Origin: Linum tenue
Taxonomy: Eukaryota; Streptophyta; Magnoliopsida; Malpighiales; Linaceae
NCBI GenBank assembly: GCA_946122785.1
Contig: CAMGYJ010000006.1
Coordinates: 70,123,676 to 70,187,675, forward strand
DNA length: 64,000 bases
Reading direction: 5' to 3'
In this document: piece after piece, positions 30,731-42,800 of the stretch
How positions within the stretch are numbered: position 1 is the stretch's first letter
How the letters are laid out: every line of letters begins with the position of its first letter
Translations under genes and position numbers: made by a program
The notes under the pieces: generated by a model
What the model saw: the letters and a program-made list of their open reading frames with translations, nothing else
Databases searched by the model: none
What the model was told of the DNA's origin: nothing

Positions 30731-33220
30731 CTTTTGCTTCCCCGAGGCGGGTGTGTAGCCCATGTAGAATTGACTTATTTGCTGCCTCTGCTTGGCCGTT
30801 AGCCTGTGGGTAGGCCACCGACGCAAATCGGGCTATGGCGCCTACTTCATCGCAAAAGTCGATGACCTCCGCGCAGTCGAATTGTTTGCCATGATCAAAT
30901 ACGAATGAATTTGGGACCCCAAATCGGGAGAGCACGTTGTTCTTCAGAAAGCGTACCACTTGCTGAGCGGTGATTGATGCCAGCGCTTCTGCCTCTATCC
31001 ATTTCGTGAAGTAGTCCATAGCAACAATGATGTACTTTCGTTTGCTTTTCGCGGTGGGGAATGGTCCTAGTAGGTCAACGCCCCATTGCGCGAAGGGCCA
31101 TGGGCTGATATTTCCTTGGAGTTCGGTGGATGGCATGTGGTGCTGTCGCGCGTTCAGCTGGCATTTGTGGCATTGCTCCACAAATTTTTTGGCGTCTTTT
31201 TTTATCCGCGGCCAGTAATATCCCTGCAGGAGGATGTTGCATTCCATGCTGCGCGCTCCGCAATGCATTGCGCAGATGCCTTCGTGTATGTCTTTGATGA
31301 TTGATTGCGCCTCGTCTGGTCCTACGCACTTTAGGTATACACCCGCGTGGGAGCGTCTGTGGAGTGTGGCGTCGATCATGGTGCAGCGGGCAGCTTTTGG
31401 TCTGAGGGCCCATGCTTCTTTCGCGTCCTCTGGTACCGCGCCGCTTGTCAGGAAGGCGACGATCGGTGCTCTCCAGTCGTTCTCCTCTCTTTGCGTTGTA
31501 CTTACGGTCAGTGGGGTATCCTGGTCCTCTTTCTGCACAGAGACCATTCTGTCCGCGTCGAAGTCTGTCGCCGTGGCGAGTTTGGAGAGTGCGTCCGCGT
31601 GCATATTTTCCTCTATTGGTATCTGGACGTATGTGACAGCTTCAAACTGTGACTCTCTAGTTCTGACGCGCTCGATGTATTGGGCCAGCGTGTCCTCTTT
31701 GGCGTCAAAGATTCCGTTTAACTGGTTGACCGCAATGGCGGAGTCGGAGAGGATCTTTACCGTCCTCGCGCCTAGGTCCTTGGCGGCTGTTAGTCCCGCG
31801 AGTATTGCTTCATATTCCGAGGCGTTGTTGGTCTTGAGGGTTCTGAAGCGGATGGCGATCTCGTGAATAGCTCCCGTGGGCATTTTCACGACAAAGCCTG
31901 CTCCTGCTCCATGTTTGCTTGCGGCCCCGTCTACGTAGATTTCCCACGTTTTTTCAGTTTCTTCGCACAATGTTAGTCCTTCCGCGACAAAATCTGCGAG
32001 GACTTGAGCCTTGATTGTTGGCCTTGGCGCGTATTGTATGTGGTACTCTGACAGTTCAACCGCCCACTTCGTCATTCGCCCCGATACTTCCATCGAGCTT
32101 AGGATTCTCTTGAGCGGCAGGTTTGTGAGTACGACGATCGCATGTGATTGGAAGTAGGGGCGTAATTTTTGCGACGCGCTCACTAGAGATAAAGCGGCCT
32201 TCTCGATTGGGGAGTACCTTGTTTCCGGGCTTGTTAACGTCCGAGAGGTGTAGTAGATTGGCCTTTCTGTTTGCGAGTCTCTGCGCAAGACTAGTACTGC
32301 GCTAACAGCTCTTGCGGACACCGACAAGTACAGGAACAACTTTTCATTAAGCCCAGGGGCGGTCAGTACTAGGGGTGTTACCAAGTACATTTTGAGCTCA
32401 TTGAATGCCGCTTCGCACTCCGGGGTCCACTTGAATCTGGCGCCATTTTTCAAAGTTTGGAAGAATGGCGCGCATTTGTCGGAGGAACGTGGGATAAATC
32501 GTCCTATGGCGGCTAGCTTGCCATTCAACGACCGTACTTCTGTGGCGCTCCTTGGAGCGCGAAGTTGTTGTACTGCCGTAATTTGCTTGGGGTCGGCTTC
32601 AGTTCCACGTTTTGTTATCATGAAGCCGAGGAATTTGCCGGCTTCTGCGCCAAATACACACTTTAGCGGGTTGAGTCTGAGGCTGTTGCTACGCAATGCT
32701 TCGAATGTTGGAGGTCTTCGAGGTGGGAGCCTCCGCTTCTTGTCTTGACGATAAGGTCGTCCACGTAGGCCTCGACGTTGCGCCCGATCTGGGGCGCGAA
32801 GACTGTGTCGATCATCCGCTGGTAGGTGGCTCCCGCGTTCTTCAGCCCGAATGGCATTCCTGTAAAACAGAAGTTGCCAAATGGCGTCATAAAGGCGGTC
32901 TTCTCTTCATCTTCACGACTCATTGGAATCTGGTGGTACCCTGAAAACATGTCTAAGAATGACAGTGTTTCGTGGTTGGATGTTGCGTCGATCAACTGAT
33001 CGATGCGCGGGAGGGGATATGGATCTCCCGGGCATACTTTGTTAATGGTTGTGTAGTCCACGCACATTCGCCACGCGCCAGAAGCTTTCTTTACCAGAAC
33101 TACGTTGGCCAACCATTTTGGATATTTTACTGCGCGGATAAGACCGGCGGCCAGCAGCTGCGCCACCTCTTCTTCTATGGCCTTCAGCTTTTCGCCCGTG
33201 AACGTCCGCCTTGTCTGTTG
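30731..33220 (-). pseudogene. Pol of the outer Tat element: RT, RNase H, archaeal RNase H, integrase (5' part)
   Basis: Read down from 33220. The reverse transcriptase has CVDYTTINKVCP, LDMFSGYHQIPM and the YVDDL active site (32663-33166), with a frameshift near 32700. The long frame 32696-30731 continues with the RT thumb, RNase H, then a second RNase H of the archaeal type (IYVDGAASKHGAGAGF, NNASEYEAIL, LSDSAIAVNQL, HADALSKLA). The integrase has an HHCC finger, WGVDLLGPFPTA, VFDHGKQFD and QANGQAEAANK, and is cut at 30731 by the Athila insertion. The block follows gag-protease in the same frame after a stop at 33221-33223. Residues after 30731 in the naive ORF are translated LTR. Confidence 0.9.
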
Positions 33221-35427
33221 TCAGGGCTCCGCAGTATTTGGTACTGCGAGGGAGTGTTGCACCACCTGCCTTGGCACCCCCGGCATATCCTCCGTGCACC
33301 AGGCAAAGAGTTCTTGGTATTCTTGTAGAAGCTTTACCAATGGTTCGATCATGTTGTTTGGAACGTGAGTGGAAATGCACACCTTTTTGTTTGGCTCTTC
33401 TGGATCGAGCGCGACCTCGAAGTCTGAGTCCATTGACTCTGGGCGGGGGTCCTCAGCGCGGGTGTCGATGATGTTTGTCCGTCTCGGTGGGGCGGAAGAG
33501 GGCAGGATTTGTTGCACATCCTCTGCCCATGGTGATCCGCGCGACTCCCCAATTCCTGTCTTGGCGGGAAATTTGAGTTTTTGGTGGCACGTGGATGCCA
33601 GTGCCATGAATTTGGCTACGAACGGGCGCCCTAAAATGCCGTTGTTCGGCGAGTCGCAGTCCACAATGGCGAATTGGACTTGCTTTGATACGCGCGGCTC
33701 GTCGTCCCCGATTACGACCGGGAGGGTGACTTCTCCAATGACGGCGACCCTTGCGCCGGAGAATCCCACCAGGTTGCCTTGAGCCCGCTGGATCAAACGC
33801 GGGTCTATGTCCATTTGATCCAACGTGCGCTTGAACAGAACGTCTACCGCGCTTCCCCCGTCTATGAGTAGGCGGCGTACCTTGCACGCGGCTATTAGGG
33901 CCGTTATCGTCAGTGGCTCCTCTGATGCGATTCCGCGTGGGAATTCTGAGTTTCTGAAGCTCAGGTCGCACTTGGTAGTGGCGCTTGTTGTTGCGCATTC
34001 AACCGCGCGATCCCGCTTTGTCTTTTTCTTCGGTCTGTCCCCTTCGATCGTGACCACCCCTATCTCCTTGCGGATGATGTAGGAGCCGGTTGTCTCATTG
34101 TAATCAGCCTGTGGAGGCGGTGGTAGGGCGCTTTGTTGCTCTTTCCGCTCTTCTTCCGCTCCCTTTATGTATTCTGCCAGGTATCCCCTTTTTATGAGCC
34201 CCTCTATTTTCACGCGCAGGTTGAAACAGTCCTCTGTCGTGTGGCCCGGCTCCCGGTGGAAGTCGCAGTGCTTCCTGTGATCGCGCGTGTGCATGAGGGC
34301 TCTTATCGGTGCTGGCCAGTTGACGCGGTACCCCTTCTCTCTGATAAGATGGAATATATTCTTTACTGAGTCATTGAGGGGGGTAAAGCTCGTCGTCGGG
34401 CGCCTGTCGGGCGAGCGCCTGCGTTGCGGGGGCTCTTACTGACCTTGTTGCTTGCCATACCCGCTATGGTACTGTTGGAGCGGGAGTTGTGGCTCCCGAC
34501 GCCTTTGTTCTTCCCGCGGGAGAGGTTTTGTTGGTTCGTAGCGGCGGACTGACCCCGCTTCCAGTGTTTCCTCCAGGGTAATGGCCTTCTCGATATTCGT
34601 TTCCAGTTCCGAGGAGGAGATGACGGGTCTCTTTGCCAACGCGCGCTTGAGTTCCGCGTTGGTGGTAGCTTCCATGAGGTGGTGAGCGGTGGTCCTCGAC
34701 CATCTGGAGTAAAACGCCCGCAGCCTTTCGCCCTCCTTCTGTTTTAGGTCGATCAATGCTTTCAAGTGGAGTGGCCTCCTTTTCTCGGAGGCGAATTTTT
34801 TCGTGAATAGCAGTATGAACTCCTCGAATGTGTGGATGATCCCATTGGGGAGGCGATTGTACCAGTCCAGCCATATGCCCGCGAACGTGGATGGGAAGGT
34901 CCTGTATAAGGCCGCGTTGGAATTGGTCTGCAGTTGCGTGCGTAGACAGAAGCTGCTGACGTGGTCTTCTGGGTCTGTCGTTCCGTTGTATGTGGGCAGG
35001 GTGGGTGGCACTCCGCTTAGGTGCTCCGCCATAATATCCGTGGAGAGGGGTTGATGCAGGGCCTTTTTGGGCGGAGCGCGGTATATCGGGGACATGTGTT
35101 GCTCCAAGAAATTCAAGTCCGCCCTCTCTTGCGGGTCTTCTTCGCGCGGGCACGGGTGGTGGCGCCATGGCTGGGCGCTCATACGTGGTCGCGGTGTTGT
35201 CCTTGCTCACCATCAGGACGATCATTTGGCTCATCTTGGCTTGCATGTCTGCTATGACCTCGTTTTGCTTGGTCATTTGCTGGCGCATCTCTTTGGCCTG
35301 TCAGTTCAGGTTCTTCTTCTTCAATCAAGACTGCGCTGAGGTCACTTGCCTCCGCGAATGACCTCGGGTTCGTCATTGCCTTGATTGGGGTTGCCTCGTT
35401 AGGGGTGTTGTTGCTTGCCCCTGACAT
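33221..35427 (-). pseudogene. Gag-protease of the outer Tat element
   Basis: Starts at the ATG at 35427 (SNNTPNEATPIKAMTNPR), which is shared with the second Tat copy. Two frameshifts occur, near 35290 and 35180. From 35180 one frame carries the retrotransposon gag core (LPTYNGTTDPEDHVSSF, WLDWYNRLPNGIIHTFEEF) to a stop at 34436-34438. The same frame continues through a zinc-knuckle-like HCDFHREPGHTTEDC and the protease (LLIDGGSAVDVLF; Tat-type Asp-Gly-Gly in place of Asp-Ser/Thr-Gly; NNGILGRPF) to 33221. Four lesions in total block translation. Confidence 0.88.
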
Positions 35428-35460
35428 TTGTGATCTTTTTGTTCTATTGTTTCTCTGCTC

Positions 35461-35478
35461 TGCCCCACGGTGGGCGCA
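35461..35478 (-). other. Primer-binding site, tRNA-Lys, one mismatch
   Basis: On the - strand, TTGCGCCCACCGTGGGGCA lies 2-3 bp after the 5' LTR. It matches the complement of plant tRNA-Lys(CTT) except for one base. The other Tat copy has the exact TGGCGCCCACCGTGGGGC. Confidence 0.8.
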
Positions 35479-35481
35479 AAT

Positions 35482-35990
35482 TGTTTGAGTCTAACTGAGA
35501 GTAGGAGGTAGACTCGTGAGAAAGGAGGGTGAGAAGAGTAAACAATAGAAAGGTTTGAGACACCAGAGCTTTTAGAGAGATAAAGTTCGTAGTAGTAGAG
35601 TGAGAGAGTGAAAAATGCGATCCCCTCACCCACCAGAGTAAATGTCGTATTTATAGGCTACAAGGTGGTGGGTGAGTTTACAAAGGTGACATGACTGCTG
35701 ACATGTCAGTCTTTAAGCCATACTTCTACCTAGGACTTGGGGGGCTCACTCATGATGACCCCTAGGACCATGATTGGACCGTGACATGACTGCTCTCTGA
35801 TGGATGCAGCGTTGTTTGTGGCCTCCCTTGGCTTAGTCAACGCTCGACTGAGACGTCGTCGTTCGGTGTCTTGGCACGATACTCTCGCGCGGGTGGAGGT
35901 GTAGGCGCGTTGCCACTGGCGCGTCTGGCTCTTCTGTGGTGACTCCGCGTTGTTATGCTAACGCGAGTAAACCCGAGCCGCACCCCAACA
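35482..35990 (-). repeat. 5' LTR of the outer Tat element
   Basis: 509 bp. - strand TATA CTATAAATAC is the complement of 35647-35656, so transcription would run away from the LDL3-like gene. Followed by TSD GATAC (35991-35995). Confidence 0.9.
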
Positions 35991-36294
35991 GATACAACAA
36001 ATGTATTTAGTGTGATTGATCATGATCTTTGCTTTTCTTTAAAATGGCCATGGTTTGAATCCTAGTACATGTCTTTTTAATGAATAAAAAAAAGTAATTG
36101 TGAAGACCAAAACATCCTTCCTACTTTCACTCTGAATGCAGGAAATTTGAAATGAGGCTTCAAATTTTCTCATTTGGCTTTTATTTATCGTGTAGATTTA
36201 TTATAAATGTTATAATTATTTCAGGATAACTTATAATATTATCAACTAATTGTTAACTTATCGGAAGTGGCAGTATTGTGCGCAAGAGGCACGG

Positions 36295-36301
36295 TATATA
36301 A
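36295..36301 (+). promoter_or_regulatory. TATA box of the LDL3-like gene
   Basis: TATATAA in GGTATATAAACTGG, about 300 bp after the end of the Tat element. It is followed by a CT-rich stretch at 36384-36412, common in plant 5' leaders. Start of transcription expected near 36330. Confidence 0.6.
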
Positions 36302-36329
36302 ACTGGGGAGAGATCAGAACTAGCGTTTT

Positions 36330-36883
36330 TTTATTAATTTTTCTAACTCCCGGTTCCAAGAGAAGCCAAGCTACTAACGTGCGCCTCTCTCCCTCTCTCT
36401 CTCTCTCTTCCCCGCCCGCACAAAATCCATACTGAGACGCCAACCCTTTCATAGTGTTTCCCTCTCTTTGATTTCCCCCTTACGGCTCTTCAATCACTCC
36501 TCTTGTTGTCTTCGCACGAGCAGCAGTCAGTGAGGTAAGTCTATTCCAGCCTCCCCCTTCAACTTTCGTCTTCTCCTCTGCCGCACGGCGTCTCTGTAAT
36601 CTCGGCTGGTTTTGCTTCAATTGAATTAATTCCCCGGGCAGGAAGGTAGAGGAAGGAGACTGGAGAGGCACTTGCAGCATTGGAGCTTTGCTCATTCAAG
36701 TGGAAATTTTGCGTCTCGTAGCTTTTGGATTCCGCTTCAATTGAATTATCAGTAGCTTGATTTATTTCGCGCTCTTAGTTTTTGGCGAATCGGGAATTGG
36801 AGGACGAAGGGTTATGCGTTTGATTCGTCCGTAGGAGGTTGTTCTTATTAGGTTAGGAGCTGGAATCTTTTGGTGATGGGAAG
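36330..36883 (+). promoter_or_regulatory. 5' UTR with possible intron and upstream ATGs
   Basis: A good donor GTGAG/GTAAGT at 36535 pairs with possible acceptors at 36640 (CCCGGGCAG) or 36851 (TTCTTATTAG). Two upstream ATGs are seen: 36814 (6 codons, removed if the longer intron is used) and 36876 (18 codons, ending 36932, overlapping the main start out of frame). Either may reduce translation of the main frame. Confidence 0.5.
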
Positions 36884-39800
36884 ATGGGAGTTGATGATTT
36901 GTCGAATTCCGTGCTTGTTGAAGCTAACCTAGGGTTGAAGGAAGGATTGTGCGAGGGAGCATCGAGTGCTAGGGCTGGAAGGATGGGGAGTGAGGAGAAG
37001 AAGTCTGGTGCGAAGAAGAGGCTGAAGGCGGTCGAGTTTGTGGTGGATTCTGATGACGATGAGCCAATTGGGAGTTTGTTGAAGACGAGGAGACCCAAGA
37101 ACCCTAGGAAGGGTAAAGCAGTTTCCGGCAGGGTTTCCAAAGTAGGGAAAGTGGTTTCCGTGGATGACGATTCGGGGGGAATGGATGATACCTTAGCTAG
37201 TTTTAGGAAGAAGTTGAAAGGTCCTAAAAAGGATGTTGGATCTGCTGCAGGTGTTCGAGAACCTTCTGGTCACAGCAATAACTTACATGATGGTGGCAAT
37301 CAGGCTTATGACCATTGTCTAGCTTTAGTTTCCCCTAAAAAAGAAGCAACTAAAACACCTGATGGTAGCTCAACACCGGTCAGTGAAACAGATCAGGAAG
37401 TCCATGAATCTGGATTTGATCTCCAGGTGAGCTGCAGAGAGAATCCTCCAGAAACAGATGTTGATCCTCTCAACTCCACTGCACCCATTCAAAAGGGGAG
37501 TCCTGTACTGCAACAGAATGAACTTTCCCATGATGCAAGCAAGCAAACTTGCATTTCAGGCCATGAACGTTCTTTCGTCAATGAAGAGGCTAATGGAGCC
37601 TCTCCCGCATCTGTAGCAGCAGAGGAAAATTGTAGTTTCAGAGATGATATAGTTTCTGTTCCAGATTCTGAAATCAAAGATGGCAAACTAGCTGCTATGC
37701 AGCGAGTTGTGCGTCACCCAAAAAAGCGTAGGCATGAAGACATGGCTTATGAAGGGGATGTGGATTGGGAAGTCCTAATAAATGGGCAGAGATTTCTGGA
37801 TGAGGAAGTTGTGGACAGTGAACGATCTTGTAAAATCAGAGAGAAGTCTGATTCCTCTTCAGTTAGTGCTTCCGAGGCTGAGAATGGTGGAGCAGCCGCT
37901 GTGTCTGCTGGACTGAAATTGCGTGCGGCTGGTCCTGTTGAGAAGATAAAGTTCAAAGATGTCTTGAAGCGCAAGGGTGGCCTCCAAGAATATCTAGAGT
38001 GCAGGTTTTTACCAATCCTTTCTCCTCCCGAGATGGTCTTACTCTGCTCGTTTTTGTTTGAGGAAATGCTTATTCTCTATGCAAGTTGCTGTTTCTAGTG
38101 TTGTGTATCTCATTTTGACTATATTTTATGGCAACAACATACTCCTTGAAGAAAACGTATCCTAGATAGTTGGAATCCTTTTTCTAGCGTTATGTAACTT
38201 TTCTCTTATTAGGTTTAATGGTAATGACATAATCCTTGAAAATATGACACTTCCTAGTTAGTTTGAATCTGTTGTATATCATGTTGTTTGGAACAATTAC
38301 GTTTTCTTTGTCTTCTTTTATTATTATGAATCATTTACTGGTTTTTGTCAGCGTTGATGTTTTTCCAATGAGTAGGTCTCCCTTATACATTTCTTTTTGT
38401 GATAAACGATGGTTCTCCTGCTGTATGGATGACATTTCCATTGTTTAATGTAGGAATCAGATCTTAACTCTTTGGAGCAGAGATGTTACCCGGATATTGC
38501 CACTTTCTGAATGTGGTGTCTCGGGTACCCCTTCTGAGGGTGAGCCTCAACACACTTCATTGATTAGAGAAGTCTATTCGTTTCTTGACCAGAGTGTAAG
38601 TTCATTCATCTGCTATTATCCTAATGTCGTTCCAGCTTCTGTGCCCTTTTGCCCTCAATGTTATGGTTATCATTTCATGGGGCCCGTGACTTTTGTTTGT
38701 TTATCTTTTTAACTTTTAGACTCTTGTTATCATCACAGGGATACATAAATGTTGGCATTGCTTATGAAAAAGAGAAAGCAGAACCTGGTGCTGAGCATAA
38801 TTATAAGCTTTGTGGAGGGAAAGGTCTCGGAGGAAGTCCTGGCACCTCGGTTGCTGACATGGAGGATGGAGTCTCCTTTATTCTCGGTCAGGTCAAGACT
38901 CATCAGACTTCAATTGAGGTTAAGGGTAGAGTTGTGAAAGATGTCGAAAACCAAGAGTCACAAGCCACAAAACACGGAGAGTTTAATGCATCCAAGGCAT
39001 TGAAGTCATCTAATGTGCCAAATCCTGAAGAGTTTCTATCTGCTGATATTCAGCACACTGCTGAACCAAAATCATCAGATTTAGTCTCTGTTATAACTCC
39101 TCAGTTAAGAGATGAGCAGCAGAGTGTTCTATCATCCTCTCACAATGATTTAGAAGGGAACCACTATATGACATGTGATTCTCAAAATAAAAAAAGAATC
39201 TTAGTTATTGGTGCTGGTCCTGCTGGATTAACAGCTGCACGCCATTTGCAGCGGCAGGGTTTTTATGTAACTGTTCTTGAGGCAAGGAGTAGGGTCGGAG
39301 GCCGTGTTTATACAGATCGCACGTCCTTTTCTGTTCCAGTGGATCTTGGGGCTAGCATTATTACTGGTGTTGAAGCAGATGTTGCAACTGAGAGGAGACC
39401 AGACCCTTCCTCTTTGATCTGTGCTCAGTTGGGCCTTGAGTTGACCGTTCTGAACAGTGATTGTCCACTTTATGACATAGTAACAGGAGAAAAAGTGCCT
39501 AGCGATCTGGATGAAGCGTTGGAGTCAGAATTCAATGGTCTCTTAGATGATATGGTATTACTAATTGCTCAGAAGGGAGAACATGCTCTGAAAATGTCTT
39601 TGGAGGATGGCTTAGAATATGCCCTTAAGAAACGGCGCTTAGCACAACCGAAGTCTGATATCAATGCAACTGATTTTTCATATGTCTCCACACCATGTAA
39701 TACTGAAGGAGTTCCCCAGAAAAGTTGTAGGGAGGAAGTTTTGAGTGCCCCTGAGAGAAGGGTTATGGATTGGCATTTTGCTAATTTGGAGTATGGCTGT

Positions 39801-42800
39801 GCTGCTTTGCTCAAGCAAGTGTCACTACCGCATTGGAATCAGGATGATGTATATGGAGGATTTGGAGGAGCTCATTGTATGATTAAGGGGGGCTACAGTA
39901 ATGTTGTTGAGTCTCTTGCAGAAGGGCTGGTTATTCACTTGAATCATGTTGTTAGTGAGATTTCATACGGCCCTAAGGACACTGGTGGAGATGATCGCAT
40001 AGTGAAGGTTTCTACATCAAATGGAAGAGAGTTCTGTGGAGATGCTGTCCTTGTTACTGTGCCACTCGGGTGCCTGAAAGCAGAAAGCATCAAGTTTTCC
40101 CCTTCTTTACCTCAATGGAAACAGTCCTCCATTCAGAGACTTGGTTATGGAGTTCTAAATAAAGTAGTTTTGGAGTTTGAACGAGTTTTTTGGGATGATT
40201 CGGTGGATTACTTTGGAACGACAGCTGAGGACACAGATTGTAGGGGGCATTGCTTTATGTTCTGGAATCTAAGGAAAACTGTGGGAGCTCCGGTTCTTAT
40301 TGCTTTGGTTGTTGGCAAGGCTGCTATTGATGGCCAAAGCATGAACTCATCTGATCATGTCAGTCATGCATTGAAGTCCCTTCGTAAACTTTTTGGGGAA
40401 AATTTAGTCCCAGATCCAGTTGCTTCAGCGGTGACCGATTGGGGTGGAGATCCTTTTAGCTATGGTGCTTACTCTTATGTTGCCATAGGTTCATCTGGAG
40501 AAGACTATGATACATTAGGCAGACCTGTCGAGAACTGCCTATTCTTCGCTGGTGAAGCTACCTGCAAGCAGTATCCTGACACAGTTGGTGGTGCTATGAT
40601 GAGTGGCCTTCGGGAGGCAGTGCGGATAATTGATATAATGAGTACTGGGAATGATTACACTGCTGAGGCAGAGGCATTGGAGGCTGCCAAGAGACGGTTG
40701 GAGCTTGAGAGGGATGAAGTTAGGGACATAATGCAGAGGCTCGAAGCTATGGAGCTTTATACCGTTTTCTCCAAGAGTTCTGTGGCCTTACTGCAGGAGA
40801 TGTTTTTTGCTGCAAAAACCACTGCAGGACGGCTGCATCTTGCCAAGAAGTTGTTGAGTCTTCCTACTGAAACCTTGAAGTCCTTTGCTGGTACCAAAAA
40901 AGGGTTATCCACTCTCAACTCATGGATACTGGTACATTTTCTTCCGAGTATACTCTTCTACTGAATTTCTAACTAGTCACATTATTTACTAGCTCCACCT
41001 GAAAACGCCTTTTTTGTTGGTCGTCTTGTTATTGTCTTCTATTTTTGCACAGGACTCTATGGGGAAGGATGGTACTCAACTTTTACGCCATTGTGTTCGA
41101 ATTCTTGTGCTTGTATCAACAGATTTACTTGCAGTGCGTTTGTCAGGTACATTATTATCGAGTTCCTTACAAATATCTGGTCTGTTCCTTTCATCCTTTC
41201 CTGTTATAGATATATGCTTAGTATGCTCTAAGATTCAGTTCAGCTGGGATGTACTCTAACAAATGGAAAGCCAACTAGTTCACATTCTAGCTTAGGATAA
41301 AACTAGAACTCAGTGATATCTATCATATGTGATTTGTCTCCCTTTATTGTGCAGGCATAGGGAAGACGGTGAGAGAAAAAGTATGCGTACATACCAGCCG
41401 TGATATACGTGCTATAGCAAGTCAGCTAGTAAGCGTCTGGCTTGAAGTGTTCCGGAGGCAGAAAGCTTCAAATCGTTTGAAGTTATCTAGGCAAGCTTCA
41501 GTACTTGATTCTTCAAAGAGAAAATCTGTATTTAATATGCTTTCGGGGAAGCCACCTCTCCGTAGTCATCAAAGTGCTTTGGAAAATAGAGGGAGCTTGC
41601 ACTTTCCTGCACCCACTGCCAGTCCATGTCTGAAGAATGTGAATGGTGAGTTGGTTAATCAGGGAAATAAAGAGTTGGGATTTGAATCGAGGTCCCAAGA
41701 TTCTGTTAGCATAGTGGGGACTGAGATGAAAGAGCAAAGTAAAGTTGCCATGTCTGAGGAAGAAAAGGCAGCATTTGCTGCTGCTGAGGCAGCACAAGCT
41801 GCAGCTCGTGCAGCTGCTGAGGTTTGTTCCTTCTTGCTACCCTTGCTATAATTTATGCACTGTTATTCTGCAATATAACTGCCTTCTCTTGCCCTTTGTT
41901 TTTGGGATGATTAACTGTTCGTCTCTCTCTGTCTCCGTGTGCGAGTGTGCTACAAGCTAGTCCATCATTGTTGAACTCTCTTATTATTGTGACACATGAA
42001 TTTGAAATAGTATCATGATTCATGGGCATGTATCTCCTGTTAGAGGCAGACATTTGGCTGGTCGTTTTAGTAGGCTAGACATAAGATTTGAATATGCACC
42101 TTGTTTTACTTTGGATTAAGTTTGGGATCCACTGTGGTATAAAAATGAGGATCAAAGTATGATAAGTAAGGTTATAATACTGAGATGTTAGTCTAGATGA
42201 AAGTAACTGTGCATGATTGAGATACTTTGCCTCCTGCACCTTCCATTGTTGCTTCTCTTCTCTTCTCCTCTACTTTCTTTCTTTCTTTCTTTCTTTGATT
42301 TTGTGGTTGAACCAGTTAACTTAGTTCAATAAGGATGTTGCAGGCTTATGCCAAGTGCAACACGATGATGCAGCTTCCTAAGATACCCTCATTTCATAAG
42401 TTTGCTAGGCGGGAACAATACCCGCAAATGGATGAATTCGATCCCAGGAAAAAATGGTCTGGTGGCGTCATGGGAGGCCAAGATTGTACATCTGAAATCG
42501 ACTCTAGGAATTGCAGAGTTAGGGACTGGTCAGTTGATTTCTCCGCTAACTTCAACAATTCCAGAATGTCAATTGATAACCTGTCTCAGCGAAGCCATTC
42601 CAATGAGATAGCATCCCGTATGAACTTGAGAGAGCAGTCTGGAGAAAGTGTAGCCAATGACAGCAGTCTTTATACGAAAGCATGGGTTGATACTGCTGAT
42701 GTTGGGGCTATCAAGGGTTATCAAGCCATCGAGAGATGGCAATGTCAAGCAGCTGCCGCTGATTCGGAATTGAACCATTCAGATATGCATGTAATTGATG

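Larger units (their letters stand above)
12776..35990 (-). mobile_element. Tat-lineage Ty3/gypsy LTR retrotransposon, interrupted by an Athila element
   Basis: The element reads on the - strand: 5' LTR 35482-35990, tRNA-Lys PBS, gag, protease, RT, RNase H, a second archaeal-type RNase H, integrase, tandem-repeat spacer, an antisense gene (+ strand 13834-16375), polypurine tract, 3' LTR 12776-13284. TSD is GATAC. The dual RNase H and the antisense ORF near the 3' LTR are features described for the Tat clade (Grande, Retand and relatives). Total 23,215 bp, of which 13,206 bp plus a duplicated 5 bp belong to the Athila insertion. Frameshifts and stops in gag-pol make it non-autonomous. Comparing the LTRs by eye gives 12 differences in 509 bp, 10 of them transitions. 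Confidence 0.92.
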
